This document shows positions 1-8,317 of a stretch of 64,000 nt of DNA, in pieces. Location: the NCBI GenBank assembly GCA_016711125.1, contig JADJTQ010000010.1, forward strand, positions 248,001-312,000. Direction: 5' to 3'. Made by a program: the position numbers and the translations under genes. How positions within the stretch are numbered: the first letter of the stretch is position 1; every line of letters begins with the position of its first letter. The notes under the pieces are model-generated. The model was not told where the DNA came from and did no database searches. It saw only the letters and a program-made list of their open reading frames with translations. The DNA is from Saprospiraceae bacterium. GTDB lineage: Bacteria > Bacteroidota > Bacteroidia > Chitinophagales > Saprospiraceae.

Positions 1-2237
1 GCCAGTTTTAAATGCACCTGGTCGCCATGGGCATCATTAAACCACCTTCGAAAATCGGTAGTGACGGTCGCCGATATACTATTCATACCACTATCTAATG
101 TTGACATTGCCGCAGCAAATAGTGCCGCTATAACTAATCCGGAAATGCCAACGGGTAATTGCTGTACGATAAAAAGAGGTAAAATCGCATCAGTCTGCAA
201 CTCAGGTTTTAACAGCTGGGGATGACTCTGATAGAATAAAAACAGGCTGGTACCCAAAGCATAAAAAATGAGACCCGCAATCGGTGTAATCAGGGCATTG
301 GTCCACAGGGCTTTGGCGGCTTGTTTTTCTGTAGGGGTGGTGAGGTATCGCTGGATAACCGATTGATCGGTCGTATAGCTGACCAGGCTGGTTACCATAT
401 TTCCGAACAACACCACCCATACCGCAGTAGTTGTGTAATCCGAACTCCAGGTGATCATATGAAACTTTCGTTGATCCCAGGCGGAGCCAACCAGATCCGC
501 TGTATCCATGTCAATTTGGGAAAAGACGAAAACAAGACTGATTATAGCGCCCCCCAAAAGGACAATCACCTGGATAACATCAGTCCAGATTACCGCTTCG
601 ATGCCACCTAAAACCGTATACAAAGTGCTTAAAATGCCCATTGCCAGAATTGAAACATACATATTGATGCCCGTGACTAGTGAAAGTGCCATCGCTGGTA
701 AATACAAGACGATAGCCATACGACCAATTTGTAACAGGATAAAATTGAAGCTACCTACCAGCCGGATCAATAAATTAAATCGCAATTCCAGATATTCATA
801 TGCAGTAGTGATGTTCAATCTTCTAAAAAATGGCAGAAAATAGCTGATCACCAAAGGTGTTATCAAGACAATACCGACGGCCCCCACATAATACGTCCAA
901 TCCGTACTATAGACCTTAGCTGGCAGTGCCATAAAAGTGAGGGCACTTAATTGAGTTCCAAAAATGCTTAAGCCTGCCGCCCACCAGGGAATCCGTTTGC
1001 CGCCCAAAAAGAAATCATCGGTAGTCTTTTCCCGGCCTGCCAGATAAAAACCCATGAACGTCAACAAGAGAAAATAGGCGCCAACCACTGAATAATTAAG
1101 ATAGCCAAAAGCAGGTATATTACTCTCTATCCGAACATGTCTAACATTAGGTGTCCGATGAGCGGGCCGGTCTTCACCCGAAACGATCACGACACCTTTT
1201 TGCCAGGGTAAAGCTTTGGAGGTTACAACGCCCTTACCGCCAGGCATCTCCCCAATTTTAATCCAAGTATCGGTGATGGTGTGATATGATCTTATGGCGG
1301 GCGGAATACCCGGATTGTCATCTTTCAAAGTCCAAAATTGGTCATCCAATTCGCAGTCAGTGCCACTAAAAACCAGGATATGAGATGGACCGAAAGAGAT
1401 AACCGGAGCTGCTACCACCGGTTTGTCTAAACTGCTGATTCTTTGCCAGCGCAACAAAGAGTCATGTTCACCAGGATTATAACGATACCCATCGGTGAGA
1501 CATCGTCGCGGTACTTTTCCAGAATCAGCCTGAATGATTTCTGCGCCGCTAAAGAGATAGATTTCCATCTTTTCTCCACTATTCTGTGCCGCTAGTCCTG
1601 GTAAGACCCTGGCAGGTCCGGGCCATGGCCCGAGCTCTTGCCAGCTTGGTGTTTTTGATGACAAATCCAGTGACCAAAAATTCATCATAGCTGCCTTGGC
1701 ATCTAAACTTGACTGTCCCCCCGCCACATAAATGGTATTTCGCATCAAGACTGCCGCTCCAAAGGTAAGAGGGCTTGGCAGATTGGGCAAGGTGTCCATC
1801 TCTATAGATTTACTGACTGGATTCCAAGTGATGCGAATGACTTTAGAAGAGACCTCTTGTTCGTTATGACCTCCGATGCATACTATTCCCGCGTCCGTAT
1901 CTACCGTTGCAGCATAAGCCAATGGCTCCTGCAATCTGAATCCCTTTTGCCATTGTTCAGCCCCTTCTTCCAAAACATAAATCTCTTCATGGTAAACTTT
2001 TGTACCACCTTCAAACATGGAGGCCGTAAAATTCGCACCACCTGCCACGACGAGAGCACCGTTGCTAATACCAGCTATCGGCCCACCCACTGCCTCTGGA
2101 AGATCAGGCAATTCGCTCCATATGAGGTTAGGTTCCGGACTGGCATTTTGAGGTTCGCCGGAACAGGCGAATATTAGCAACGAGAAGAGACAAAGCCCTA
2201 ATCTGACACTCAATGAAGCATCGAATCGATTAATCAT
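1..2237 (-). CDS. Kelch-domain / sodium:solute symporter fusion (partial, runs off left edge)
   Basis: About 745 codons of a longer gene are visible. A lipoprotein-like signal (LLIFAC, Cys near residue 25) is followed by a Kelch beta-propeller at roughly residues 35-350, with blades such as VVAGGANF and VCIGGHNE, of the NanM mutarotase type. In the same frame a sodium:solute symporter starts near residue 375, with the family's early segment FFLGGKRIPWWAAGLS and then TQLSALTFMALPAKVY. I checked that the two parts share a frame (positions 2237 and 1019). NanM-type Kelch proteins interconvert sialic acid anomers and SSS proteins import sugars including sialic acid, so the fusion plausibly converts and imports a sugar at the inner membrane. 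The sialidase gene lies just upstream on the same strand. An in-frame ATG at 2258 is an alternative start, but 2237 gives the better signal peptide. The C-terminus is outside the window. Confidence 0.85.
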   Translation of the reverse strand, partial: MINRFDASLSVRLGLCLFSLLIFACSGEPQNASPEPNLIWSELPDLPEAVGGPIAGISNGALVVAGGANFTASMFEGGTKVYHEEIYVLEEGAEQWQKGFRLQEPLAYAATVDTDAGIVCIGGHNEQEVSSKVIRITWNPVSKSIEMDTLPNLPSPLTFGAAVLMRNTIYVAGGQSSLDAKAAMMNFWSLDLSSKTPSWQELGPWPGPARVLPGLAAQNSGEKMEIYLFSGAEIIQADSGKVPRRCLTDGYRYNPGEHDSLLRWQRISSLDKPVVAAPVISFGPSHILVFSGTDCELDDQFWTLKDDNPGIPPAIRSYHTITDTWIKIGEMPGGKGVVTSKALPWQKGVVIVSGEDRPAHRTPNVRHVRIESNIPAFGYLNYSVVGAYFLLLTFMGFYLAGREKTTDDFFLGGKRIPWWAAGLSIFGTQLSALTFMALPAKVYSTDWTYYVGAVGIVLITPLVISYFLPFFRRLNITTAYEYLELRFNLLIRLVGSFNFILLQIGRMAIVLYLPAMALSLVTGINMYVSILAMGILSTLYTVLGGIEAVIWTDVIQVIVLLGGAIISLVFVFSQIDMDTADLVGSAWDQRKFHMITWSSDYTTTAVWVVLFGNMVTSLVSYTTDQSVIQRYLTTPTEKQAAKALWTNALITPIAGLIFYALGTSLFLFYQSHPQLLKPELQTDAILPLFIVQQLPVGISGLVIAALFAAAMSTLDSGMNSISATVTTDFRRWFNDAHGDQVHLKL

Positions 2238-2287
2238 TGGTTTTTCCTTCGTAGCCATCAATGACCGATAACATTCGAACCTGTAAT

Positions 2288-3484
2288 TCATTTTGGCCCT
2301 GGATCATAAGCTATCCAATCAGGATCAACTCGGACCACTTCGACAATGGGTTGCCACCAGGTGACTCCTTCGCGGTTTCCCACCCGGTGATAGGATATGA
2401 GCAAATGATTGTCAGCGGTAGTAGTCATGTATGGGTAGCCCACATTGGTGTCAGGTTTGTCTCCATCTCGACGCCGGGCGATTTCTCTGGATGAACTCCA
2501 GGTTTTGCCATCGTCATTGGAGATCGCTACGTGGAGATATTGCCGCTGATTGCCAGTAAGCTCTGGATATTGCGAAAGATCATTCCAGCAGAAAACCAGT
2601 CTTCCGTCTCTTAGACGAATAATACCTCCCGGAGCATTGGGAGCTTTAAAATCAGTCGGTGAACTGCTGCTCCAGGTCTCACCGTGATCACTGGAAAAGC
2701 TTTGAAAAAAACGACCTTGTTGAGTTCTGATGATCATCCAAACCCTTTGATCTTTCAGTTGGATCATCACCGGCTCAAGCGCTCCCGGATGCCCGATAAA
2801 CTCTCCGGGTGGTACGGTGATATCGTCAGATCCTATATGCCAGGTATCTCCTAAATCATCAGAATGCACCGTCACTATTTGAAAATCGCGTTCAGCCCGT
2901 TCTTCCAGATATTCCGTCGTATATGAAAGCGCTAAAATGATCCTTCCATTGTCAAGTTGCGTCACAGTATTAAATGAGCCAGTATAACTATGCCCGAAAT
3001 CAACCTCTTTTGAGGCGGTCCAGGTTTTACCCCCATCACCAGATCGATTATGTAAGAGAATAGCGTGACCTGGTTGGTCCTTGTCGGCGAGCCGGAAATA
3101 TCGCACACCAAAACAATGAAGGTTGCCTGTTTTATCGCTAAAAACAAAGCCTCCGTACACAACACCTTTACCAGGGGCATAAGAAAAAGCAGTATCCCGG
3201 CCGCTCCAGCTGAGACCATGGTCATCCGAATATCGGATAGTTACAGGTTGCGGGGGTCGCTCCACTTGCATATCTTTTGGATTGGTTGCAAACATCCGCA
3301 TGGAAACGATCCGTCCATTTGGTAATGTTGCCAGATATTCAAGGCTATCATTATTGATCAAAACCGGTGCGACAGGTGGCTTTTGCTCATTGGTCGAAGG
3401 TGCAGTGGAAGAAGAGCATCCCAAGATCAGAGCTGATGCCAAAAACATAAAAATGGACAATAAGAAGTTATTCATCGTTTTCAA
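2288..3484 (-). CDS. Lipoprotein sialidase (BNR/Asp-box exo-alpha-sialidase family)
   Basis: A 398-residue exported protein with a lipobox (ALILGC, Cys about residue 23). Five Asp boxes of the S-x-D-x-G-x-T-W type are visible: SDDHGLSW near 86, SGDGGKTW near 148, SDDLGDTW near 208, SSDHGETW near 264 and SNDDGKTW near 340. This indicates a six-bladed sialidase propeller. The family cleaves terminal sialic acid from glycans; the exact substrate cannot be read from sequence. An FRIP-like start of the domain is not obvious, so activity is inferred. It lies 50 bp upstream of the Kelch-symporter gene on the same strand, probably co-transcribed, and diverges from the GntR gene. The frame is intact. 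It could also be one of the many BNR proteins acting on other glycans. Confidence 0.8.
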   Translation of the reverse strand: MKTMNNFLLSIFMFLASALILGCSSSTAPSTNEQKPPVAPVLINNDSLEYLATLPNGRIVSMRMFATNPKDMQVERPPQPVTIRYSDDHGLSWSGRDTAFSYAPGKGVVYGGFVFSDKTGNLHCFGVRYFRLADKDQPGHAILLHNRSGDGGKTWTASKEVDFGHSYTGSFNTVTQLDNGRIILALSYTTEYLEERAERDFQIVTVHSDDLGDTWHIGSDDITVPPGEFIGHPGALEPVMIQLKDQRVWMIIRTQQGRFFQSFSSDHGETWSSSSPTDFKAPNAPGGIIRLRDGRLVFCWNDLSQYPELTGNQRQYLHVAISNDDGKTWSSSREIARRRDGDKPDTNVGYPYMTTTADNHLLISYHRVGNREGVTWWQPIVEVVRVDPDWIAYDPGPK

Positions 3485-3605
3485 AGAGTGTGTTTACTCA
3501 AAAAATACCCAACACCAGTTGACCTTCGGGGGAACGGTCATATTTGTACCGCCAATCCAGGTCGACTTCACAGGTTACTAAGTTATAAAAGAAATTTGTT
3601 ATTGC

Positions 3606-3622
3606 ATTATGTCAGACATAAT
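3606..3622. promoter_or_regulatory. Perfect 17-bp palindrome, candidate GntR operator
   Basis: ATTATGTC-A-GACATAAT is a perfect inverted repeat lying 15 bp upstream of the -7 box of the gntR gene, where it would cover the -33 region. The TGTC-N-GACA core fits the general form of FadR-subfamily GntR operators. Control by the adjacent regulator is inferred. Confidence 0.6.
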
Positions 3623-3636
3623 AATTTATAAATTCT

Positions 3637-3644
3637 TATATTTG
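3637..3644 (+). promoter_or_regulatory. Bacteroidota -7 box (TATATTTG) for the gntR gene
   Basis: TATATTTG matches the Bacteroidota TAnnTTTG -7 consensus exactly. No TTG is found at the usual -33 spacing. The 17-bp palindrome occupies that place, suggesting a regulated or weak promoter. The start codon is about 100 bp downstream. Confidence 0.5.
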
Positions 3645-3744
3645 ATCAGAGCAGGCCGATTAGTCACTATGAAATTGAAATTCAGGCTTCAAAACCGATT
3701 GATAAGTACTATCTTCTCTTCAGTCGCAACATTATAAGATTGCC

Positions 3745-4479
3745 ATGGGTAGAAAAAGCGCGCTAACGAAAATAAAACCGGTGAATACCTCATCGCTTGT
3801 CGACAAGGTCGAACTCCGGCTTTGGGAATACTTTGAAGAAAATCATCTAAAACCTGGAGATGCCCTACCCAAAGAACTGGATTTATCCAGAGAGCTGGGT
3901 GTGAGCCGTACTGTGGTACGGGAGGCATTTTCCCGGTTGAGAACATTGGGTTTTGTTGATTCGAAAAAAAACCGCGGAATGGTCTTGACCAGACCAGACG
4001 TGCTGTCCAGTTTTGAAAGGGTTTTAAATCCTAAAATCTTAAGTCATTCGACCCTTCAGGATATCTTCGAGTGGCGTATGGTCTTGGAAATCGGGTTGGC
4101 TGATTTGATCTTTTCCCGAAGAACGGAGGCTGACATTCAGGAACTGGAAGAAATCGTTGATCGGGCAGAACAGGATGAAGGAGTGGTAGCCGGATTTAAT
4201 GCACATCACGAGATGGAATTCCATGGAAAGCTCTACGAAATGTCTGGCAACGACACCTTACGAAGATTTCAAGGTATGCTCTTTCCCGTCTTTCAGTATG
4301 TGATTGATCACGGACTCTTCATCAAAGATTACCCCTATCCAAAAGGATATGTTACTCACCGAAAGCTTTTCGAGATCATCAAAAAAGGTACTTCCAGTGA
4401 GTTTGCAATAGCCATGCAAGATCATCTAAAACCTAGTATGGACCGGATTTTGGGCTTGTACTCCGGCACTCCATCCTAG
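3745..4479 (+). CDS. FadR-family GntR transcriptional regulator
   Basis: A 244-residue regulator with an N-terminal winged helix (residues about 20-85, including KELDLSRELGVSRTVVREA) and a C-terminal all-helical FCD ligand-binding domain (about 100-235). The FCD metal-site histidines are placed as expected (EFHGKLYE, VTHRKLFE, QDHLKPS). Members repress sugar-acid, amino-acid or sialic-acid catabolic genes and release DNA on effector binding. It lies between the leftward sialidase/transporter genes and the rightward BNR gene, 37 bp upstream of the latter, so it is a plausible local regulator with a sugar-derived effector. A decayed second copy of its 3' part lies at 12.2-12.65 kb. The frame is intact. 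Ligand assignment is inference from context only. Confidence 0.85.
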   Translation: MGRKSALTKIKPVNTSSLVDKVELRLWEYFEENHLKPGDALPKELDLSRELGVSRTVVREAFSRLRTLGFVDSKKNRGMVLTRPDVLSSFERVLNPKILSHSTLQDIFEWRMVLEIGLADLIFSRRTEADIQELEEIVDRAEQDEGVVAGFNAHHEMEFHGKLYEMSGNDTLRRFQGMLFPVFQYVIDHGLFIKDYPYPKGYVTHRKLFEIIKKGTSSEFAIAMQDHLKPSMDRILGLYSGTPS

Positions 4480-4500
4480 AATGATATGAATCTACGAGAT

Positions 4501-4532
4501 ATGGAGATAACAATGTATGGAGATAACAATGT
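4501..4532 (+). repeat. 16-bp tandem duplication over the start of the BNR gene
   Basis: ATGGAGATAACAATGT occurs twice in direct succession (4501-4516 and 4517-4532). The first copy opens a frame that ends after 11 codons. The second copy is in frame with the BNR protein. Confidence 0.9.
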
Positions 4533-5803
4533 ATGAATTTCAATCTGGCTACCAAGGCTTTCTGAAGGCAGCAATATGTTTCTGTCTACCACTGACCGGG
4601 TTCACCCAACCGGCAGCGACGGTACAATCAGAGATCTATTATCCAACTGCCGGTTTAGATACTGCTCAATGGATCTCAATGAGTTATTTAGATGGTAATC
4701 TTACGCGACAAGAGATCCATAATACCTCTTCTGCTTCCGATGCTTACGTCAATTTTCAAAAGCGTATTTCCTCAGACAATGGGAAGACCTGGTCGGCATT
4801 CATTCCTTTAGCTCAAGTCACCCTGCAATTGGCAGAGGGAGGCATGGTCAAATACCCTGGACATTATACATATGATCCTACACTCAAGATACTTTATCAG
4901 TCTGTGATGCGACGACACTTTCCAGGCAAAAGGCTTTATGATTATTCGGAGCATGACTACATTGATCATTGTATTATAAGTGAAAATGGACAAGAAAAGG
5001 AACTTAAATATGAGGATGGGCCAGATTTTAACAAGAATGATCCATTCTACTCCACATATCTCCGGACAAACCGTGCATACATGGGTCAAAAAGTGACTGT
5101 GGCCCAGGACGGAACTGCCTATTATCCTATGATCTGTTATCGCCAGGAACATGAGAACGGCATAAATCAAGGTGGGGTGGTGCTCATGATACGGGACAGA
5201 CACACTGGCGTCTGGTCTGCATCGAATCAAATATATATTAGCCCAAATATTTCTTCTCGAGGCCTTCTCGAACCCGAAGTAGCCATCCTGAAAAATGGGA
5301 ATCTGCTGATCGTTTGCCGAGGGAGTAATGCAAAAGATCTGTCACATACGATTTTTCCAGATTCTTTACAGGCCCGCAAGTGGTATTCCATTTCTACGGA
5401 TAGTGGGAAAACATTGTCATCTGTAAAGGAGTTTACCTATGAAGATGGTACTTCATTTTACTCCCCTTCTTCGATTCACTCTTTTATGCGCTCATCAAAA
5501 AATGGCAAACTTTATTGGCTCGCTAATATTGTCCCAGAAGAACCTATTGGGAACAGTCCCCGTCATCCGCTTTTTTTAGTTGAAATCGATGAAGATTTAC
5601 CAGCTGTCAGAAAAGACCATCACATCTTAGTTGACGACAGGCGGCCAAATGAGCCCGATGGCGTTCAACTTTCCAATTTTTCTCTTATTGAAAATCGTGA
5701 GACCTTGGATTTTGAAATTTATCTCACTAAAATTGGTCAGGTACCCAATCATCTCTGGCATGGGAATGTATATAAATATAGCATTAAACTGACACAACCC
5801 TAA
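4517..5803 (+). CDS. Secreted BNR-repeat sialidase-like protein
   Basis: A 428-residue protein with a signal-peptide-like N-terminus (FLKAAICFCLPLTGF then TQPAA) and a beta-propeller body. One clear Asp box is SSDNGKTW near residue 85; a second, STDSGKTL near 295, is degenerate. BNR_4-like and sialidase-like proteins of this kind sit in polysaccharide and sialoglycan utilisation loci. It follows the GntR regulator by 37 bp and is probably co-transcribed with it. Start choice is uncertain because of the 16-bp duplication: ATG 4517 or the ATG at 4529 both give the same body, while ATG 4501 gives only a short peptide. Catalytic arginines could not be assigned with confidence, so it may be a carbohydrate-binding or lyase-like propeller rather than a true sialidase. 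Confidence 0.7.
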   Translation: MEITMYEFQSGYQGFLKAAICFCLPLTGFTQPAATVQSEIYYPTAGLDTAQWISMSYLDGNLTRQEIHNTSSASDAYVNFQKRISSDNGKTWSAFIPLAQVTLQLAEGGMVKYPGHYTYDPTLKILYQSVMRRHFPGKRLYDYSEHDYIDHCIISENGQEKELKYEDGPDFNKNDPFYSTYLRTNRAYMGQKVTVAQDGTAYYPMICYRQEHENGINQGGVVLMIRDRHTGVWSASNQIYISPNISSRGLLEPEVAILKNGNLLIVCRGSNAKDLSHTIFPDSLQARKWYSISTDSGKTLSSVKEFTYEDGTSFYSPSSIHSFMRSSKNGKLYWLANIVPEEPIGNSPRHPLFLVEIDEDLPAVRKDHHILVDDRRPNEPDGVQLSNFSLIENRETLDFEIYLTKIGQVPNHLWHGNVYKYSIKLTQP

Positions 5804-6070
5804 CGATCAATAAAAGCTCGGATGTAAGATGAACTTTTACTCCGTATCACTTCGATTTTCTCTTTTACTTTTCATTCCCACAAGTATCTTGGAATGACCT
5901 ACATTCATAATCTTACCTAGGAGGATGTTGAAATACTCACCTCGCGCTGATTTTACAAAATATAACTTTATACTATAACATTATTAATCCGTAAATCGCC
6001 GTTCCTGACTTTGTTGAGAATCAGTCTGTTATCCGGGTAGTGCGGTTCGTTACCTCCCCGCGCCCCCACA

Positions 6071-6104
6071 GACCCGTACGAGCGGCTTCCCCGCATACGG
6101 TTCC
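6071..6104 (-). ncRNA. Group II intron domain V
   Basis: On the minus strand this reads GGAACCGTATGCGG, then a GGAA tetraloop, then GCCGCTCGTACGGGTC. It forms the usual 34-nt hairpin with a two-base bulge. It lies just 3' of the RT gene, as in bacterial group II introns. Confidence 0.8.
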
Positions 6105-6110
6105 TCCGAA

Positions 6111-7394
6111 TCAGGGTTTCGCTAAAGAATAGGAATGATATATTTTCGGACGTAATAGTGTTTGCCACTCCATCAATAAATTGTTGAAGTGGTCCCAGTT
6201 TTTGGAGCGACCTCCTCGTCGATTCAACCATTTAAATAATAGTTTAAATACTTCAAGGTAGTAGCGCCGAATACCATTAAAATTAAAGGTGATGCCATAA
6301 TAATTGTAGTATCCGCGTAATTTGATATTTACTTTTGCTATCAGATCGACCGCTCGCATGTTCCTATTGCGCTTAATCCAGGTGGCCATTCTCCTTAAAG
6401 CTCCGGTAAATTTCTTCCGACTCGTTTTACGCTTCAATACTTTATACCCTTTTCTGCTCTTTCCAAGATAATGGGTGAACCCAAGAAAATCAAAGCTGCG
6501 TTCTTCGCCCTTACCTGTTCCTGCTAGGTCTATCAGCTTTGTCTTCTCCGGGTGTATACGTAACCCATATTTCTCAAATCGCTTTGGTAAAACCTTGAAG
6601 ACACGCTTCGCATCTTCCAGATCACTGAAGCCTAAAACAAAATCATCTGCGTACCTCACTATCATGCTTCTCCCTTTCAGTAGTGGTTGTATCACTTCCG
6701 AATACCATGTATCCAGTACATAATGTAGATAGATATTGCTCAGTAGTGGGGAGATGGAACCTCCCTGTGGTGTACCCTCTACAGGGTAGGTAACCTGGCC
6801 AGATTCCATGATGCCCGCCTTGAGCCATTTATCTATCATTTTACGTACCAGTCCATCCTTTACCCGTAGGTCCAGAAAACTTCGTAACAGACCATGGTTG
6901 AGCTCCCCCGAAAAAGTTGCGAATATCCGCATCTATGACATAGCGTATCTTCCCAAAACTTACCTCTTCAAACAGGTAATCTATCGCTTGGTGCTGACTC
7001 CGACCCGGCCTGAACCCGTACGAGAATTCTTTGAATTCTTGTTCGTACACTGGTTCAAGTACCCTAGCACTGCTGTCTGCAGTATCTTGTCCTCGATCGT
7101 CGGTATGCCTAATGGCCGTGTCCCACCGCTATCTTTTCCTATGTACACGCGGCGGACGTTTGGAGCCCGATAGGTTCCTTTCTTGAATTTGTTCAGAAGC
7201 TCTGTCATTTTACCTATTCCTCCTTTTCCGTAGCTCTGCCATGTCTCTCCGTCCACGCCACTTGCGCTTTGTCTATTCAATCTTTTATATGACCCATACA
7301 GGGCATATATATCGATAAAGCCGTGCAAATTGTGCAACGTGCTGTCCTTGTGTTTCCTTGACAGTTGTGCTATCTGTATCTCTTTCGTTGACAT
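6111..7394 (-). pseudogene. ltrA-like: Group II intron reverse transcriptase/maturase (frameshifted)
   Basis: Together the pieces give a roughly 425-residue LtrA-type protein. The order is N-terminal RT0/RT1 region (ASGVDGETW, TRPLGIPTIEDKILQTAV), finger region (FSYGFRPGRS), first catalytic motif region (VIDADIRNFF), PQGGSISPLLSNIYLH, the YADD active site (VRYADDFVLGF) and a maturase domain X. There is no HNH domain. One base is missing near 7062-7066, and one extra C lies in the C5 run at 6905-6909, so about 50 codons are read in another frame. The first and last parts are in the same frame, so the two indels compensate. In a finished genome this RT would be intact if both are sequencing errors. 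It acts on its own intron RNA as maturase and by target-primed reverse transcription. Confidence 0.85.
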
Positions 7395-8134
7395 CGTATA
7401 TTATAAACTGGTATAATCAATGTGTCCAAAACACAGTCCCCCGTTTCGTGCTGCTCCCTTCCCTACTCAGTGGCTTTCCCCGGTTAGGATTTCCCACCTT
7501 TCCAACGGTACTATGAAGCGGCTAAGACTCCCTCTGTCATTCCTTCACCTTCGGTTTCCCTCGGCTTGCGTACCTGCTCCTGTCATCGCGTTTCTTCGCT
7601 GCAGGATGATGATGACACTGACCACCCTACACAGGCCTTTTGTTCAAGAGCTCGCCCATTTGCCCTTCTCCCAGCAGGAGACAGTAGGGTCTCCCGTGTT
7701 CCCGTACTCGCCCTCTATGTCTCTGATGCATTCTTTGACCCCGCCCGGACTTCGGCAGGATCGCCTTTGGCCCTACCTCCATATTGTCCCAGCAAAGTTG
7801 ACTACTAAGACTCCAGATTTATCTACCCTTTCGAGGCTCTATCATACACCTTTGACACTCGCTGTCTACGCTTCGTACCATCCTCTCGAATGATTACGCA
7901 AGACTCGCTTCCGGAGGTTGGCTAAACCTTGCCGGATGGGGGTCGATACCCATTGGCGTGTGATGAGATGTTTCATTACACTCATGCTTTAATATTTATA
8001 TAAAGCGCTGTGTGTAGTCCCCATCTCACGGACTTTCACGGCGCGACAACTTCCAGTAGCATCCTTCGTCTCGCCGCGTCAGAAACGACGATTTACGGAT
8101 TCAGCATCAAATTGCGTATTTCAACAGCCTCCTA

Positions 8135-8317
8135 GAGATGAACGAACGATTTCCACTTTTGCCAGATAGAGATTTAGTGAAAATCTGTCCGTGAGTGTAC
8201 GCAAGCTTCCTTTCTGTATCAACCCAGCTTCTTAGTATCAGCTATTTTTAAGCTACCTTATTAAATAACCAGTTGTATTAAGTTGTATTAAGTTGTATTC
8301 TTAAATAATTTTTTGGT
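8135..8317. other. Intergenic, includes three 10-bp tandem repeats
   Basis: No gene is seen. The unit AGTTGTATTA is repeated three times (8271-8300, last base changed) just upstream of the ceramidase-family start. Confidence 0.6.

Larger units (their letters stand above)
6031..8045 (-). mobile_element. Group II intron with an ORF-encoded reverse transcriptase
   Basis: The boundaries come from comparing the interrupted MITE with its empty copy: the 5' flank ends ...AGTTGT and the 3' flank resumes AACAGACTGA, leaving about 2.0 kb. The 3' end reads ...CTACCCGGAT, compatible with the AY-3' rule. A 34-nt domain V hairpin is at 6071-6104. The RT gene occupies 6111-7394, and 7395-8045 holds the 5' RNA domains with no convincing gene. 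The exact 5' nucleotide (8045 or 8044) is uncertain by one or two bases. The RT carries no HNH endonuclease tail, as in intron classes that use other insertion routes. Confidence 0.8.
5918..8134 (-). mobile_element. MITE-like element interrupted by a group II intron
   Basis: The outer ends are inverted repeats beginning TAGGAGG (left TAGGAGGATGTTGAAATAC; right, read on the minus strand, TAGGAGGCTGTTGAAATAC). Removing the intron at 6031-8045 leaves about 202 bp, which aligns along its whole length with the uninterrupted 200-bp copy at 59341-59540. Both copies are flanked by TA, as expected for IS630/mariner-type MITEs. No transposase for it is in the window. Confidence 0.8.

Noticed and set aside
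7420..7893. A 157-codon rightward ORF (MCPKHSPPFRAAPF...)
   Set aside because: It lies antisense to the group II intron's 5' RNA domains, has biased Pro/Leu/Ser composition and matches the usual spurious ORF type in such introns.
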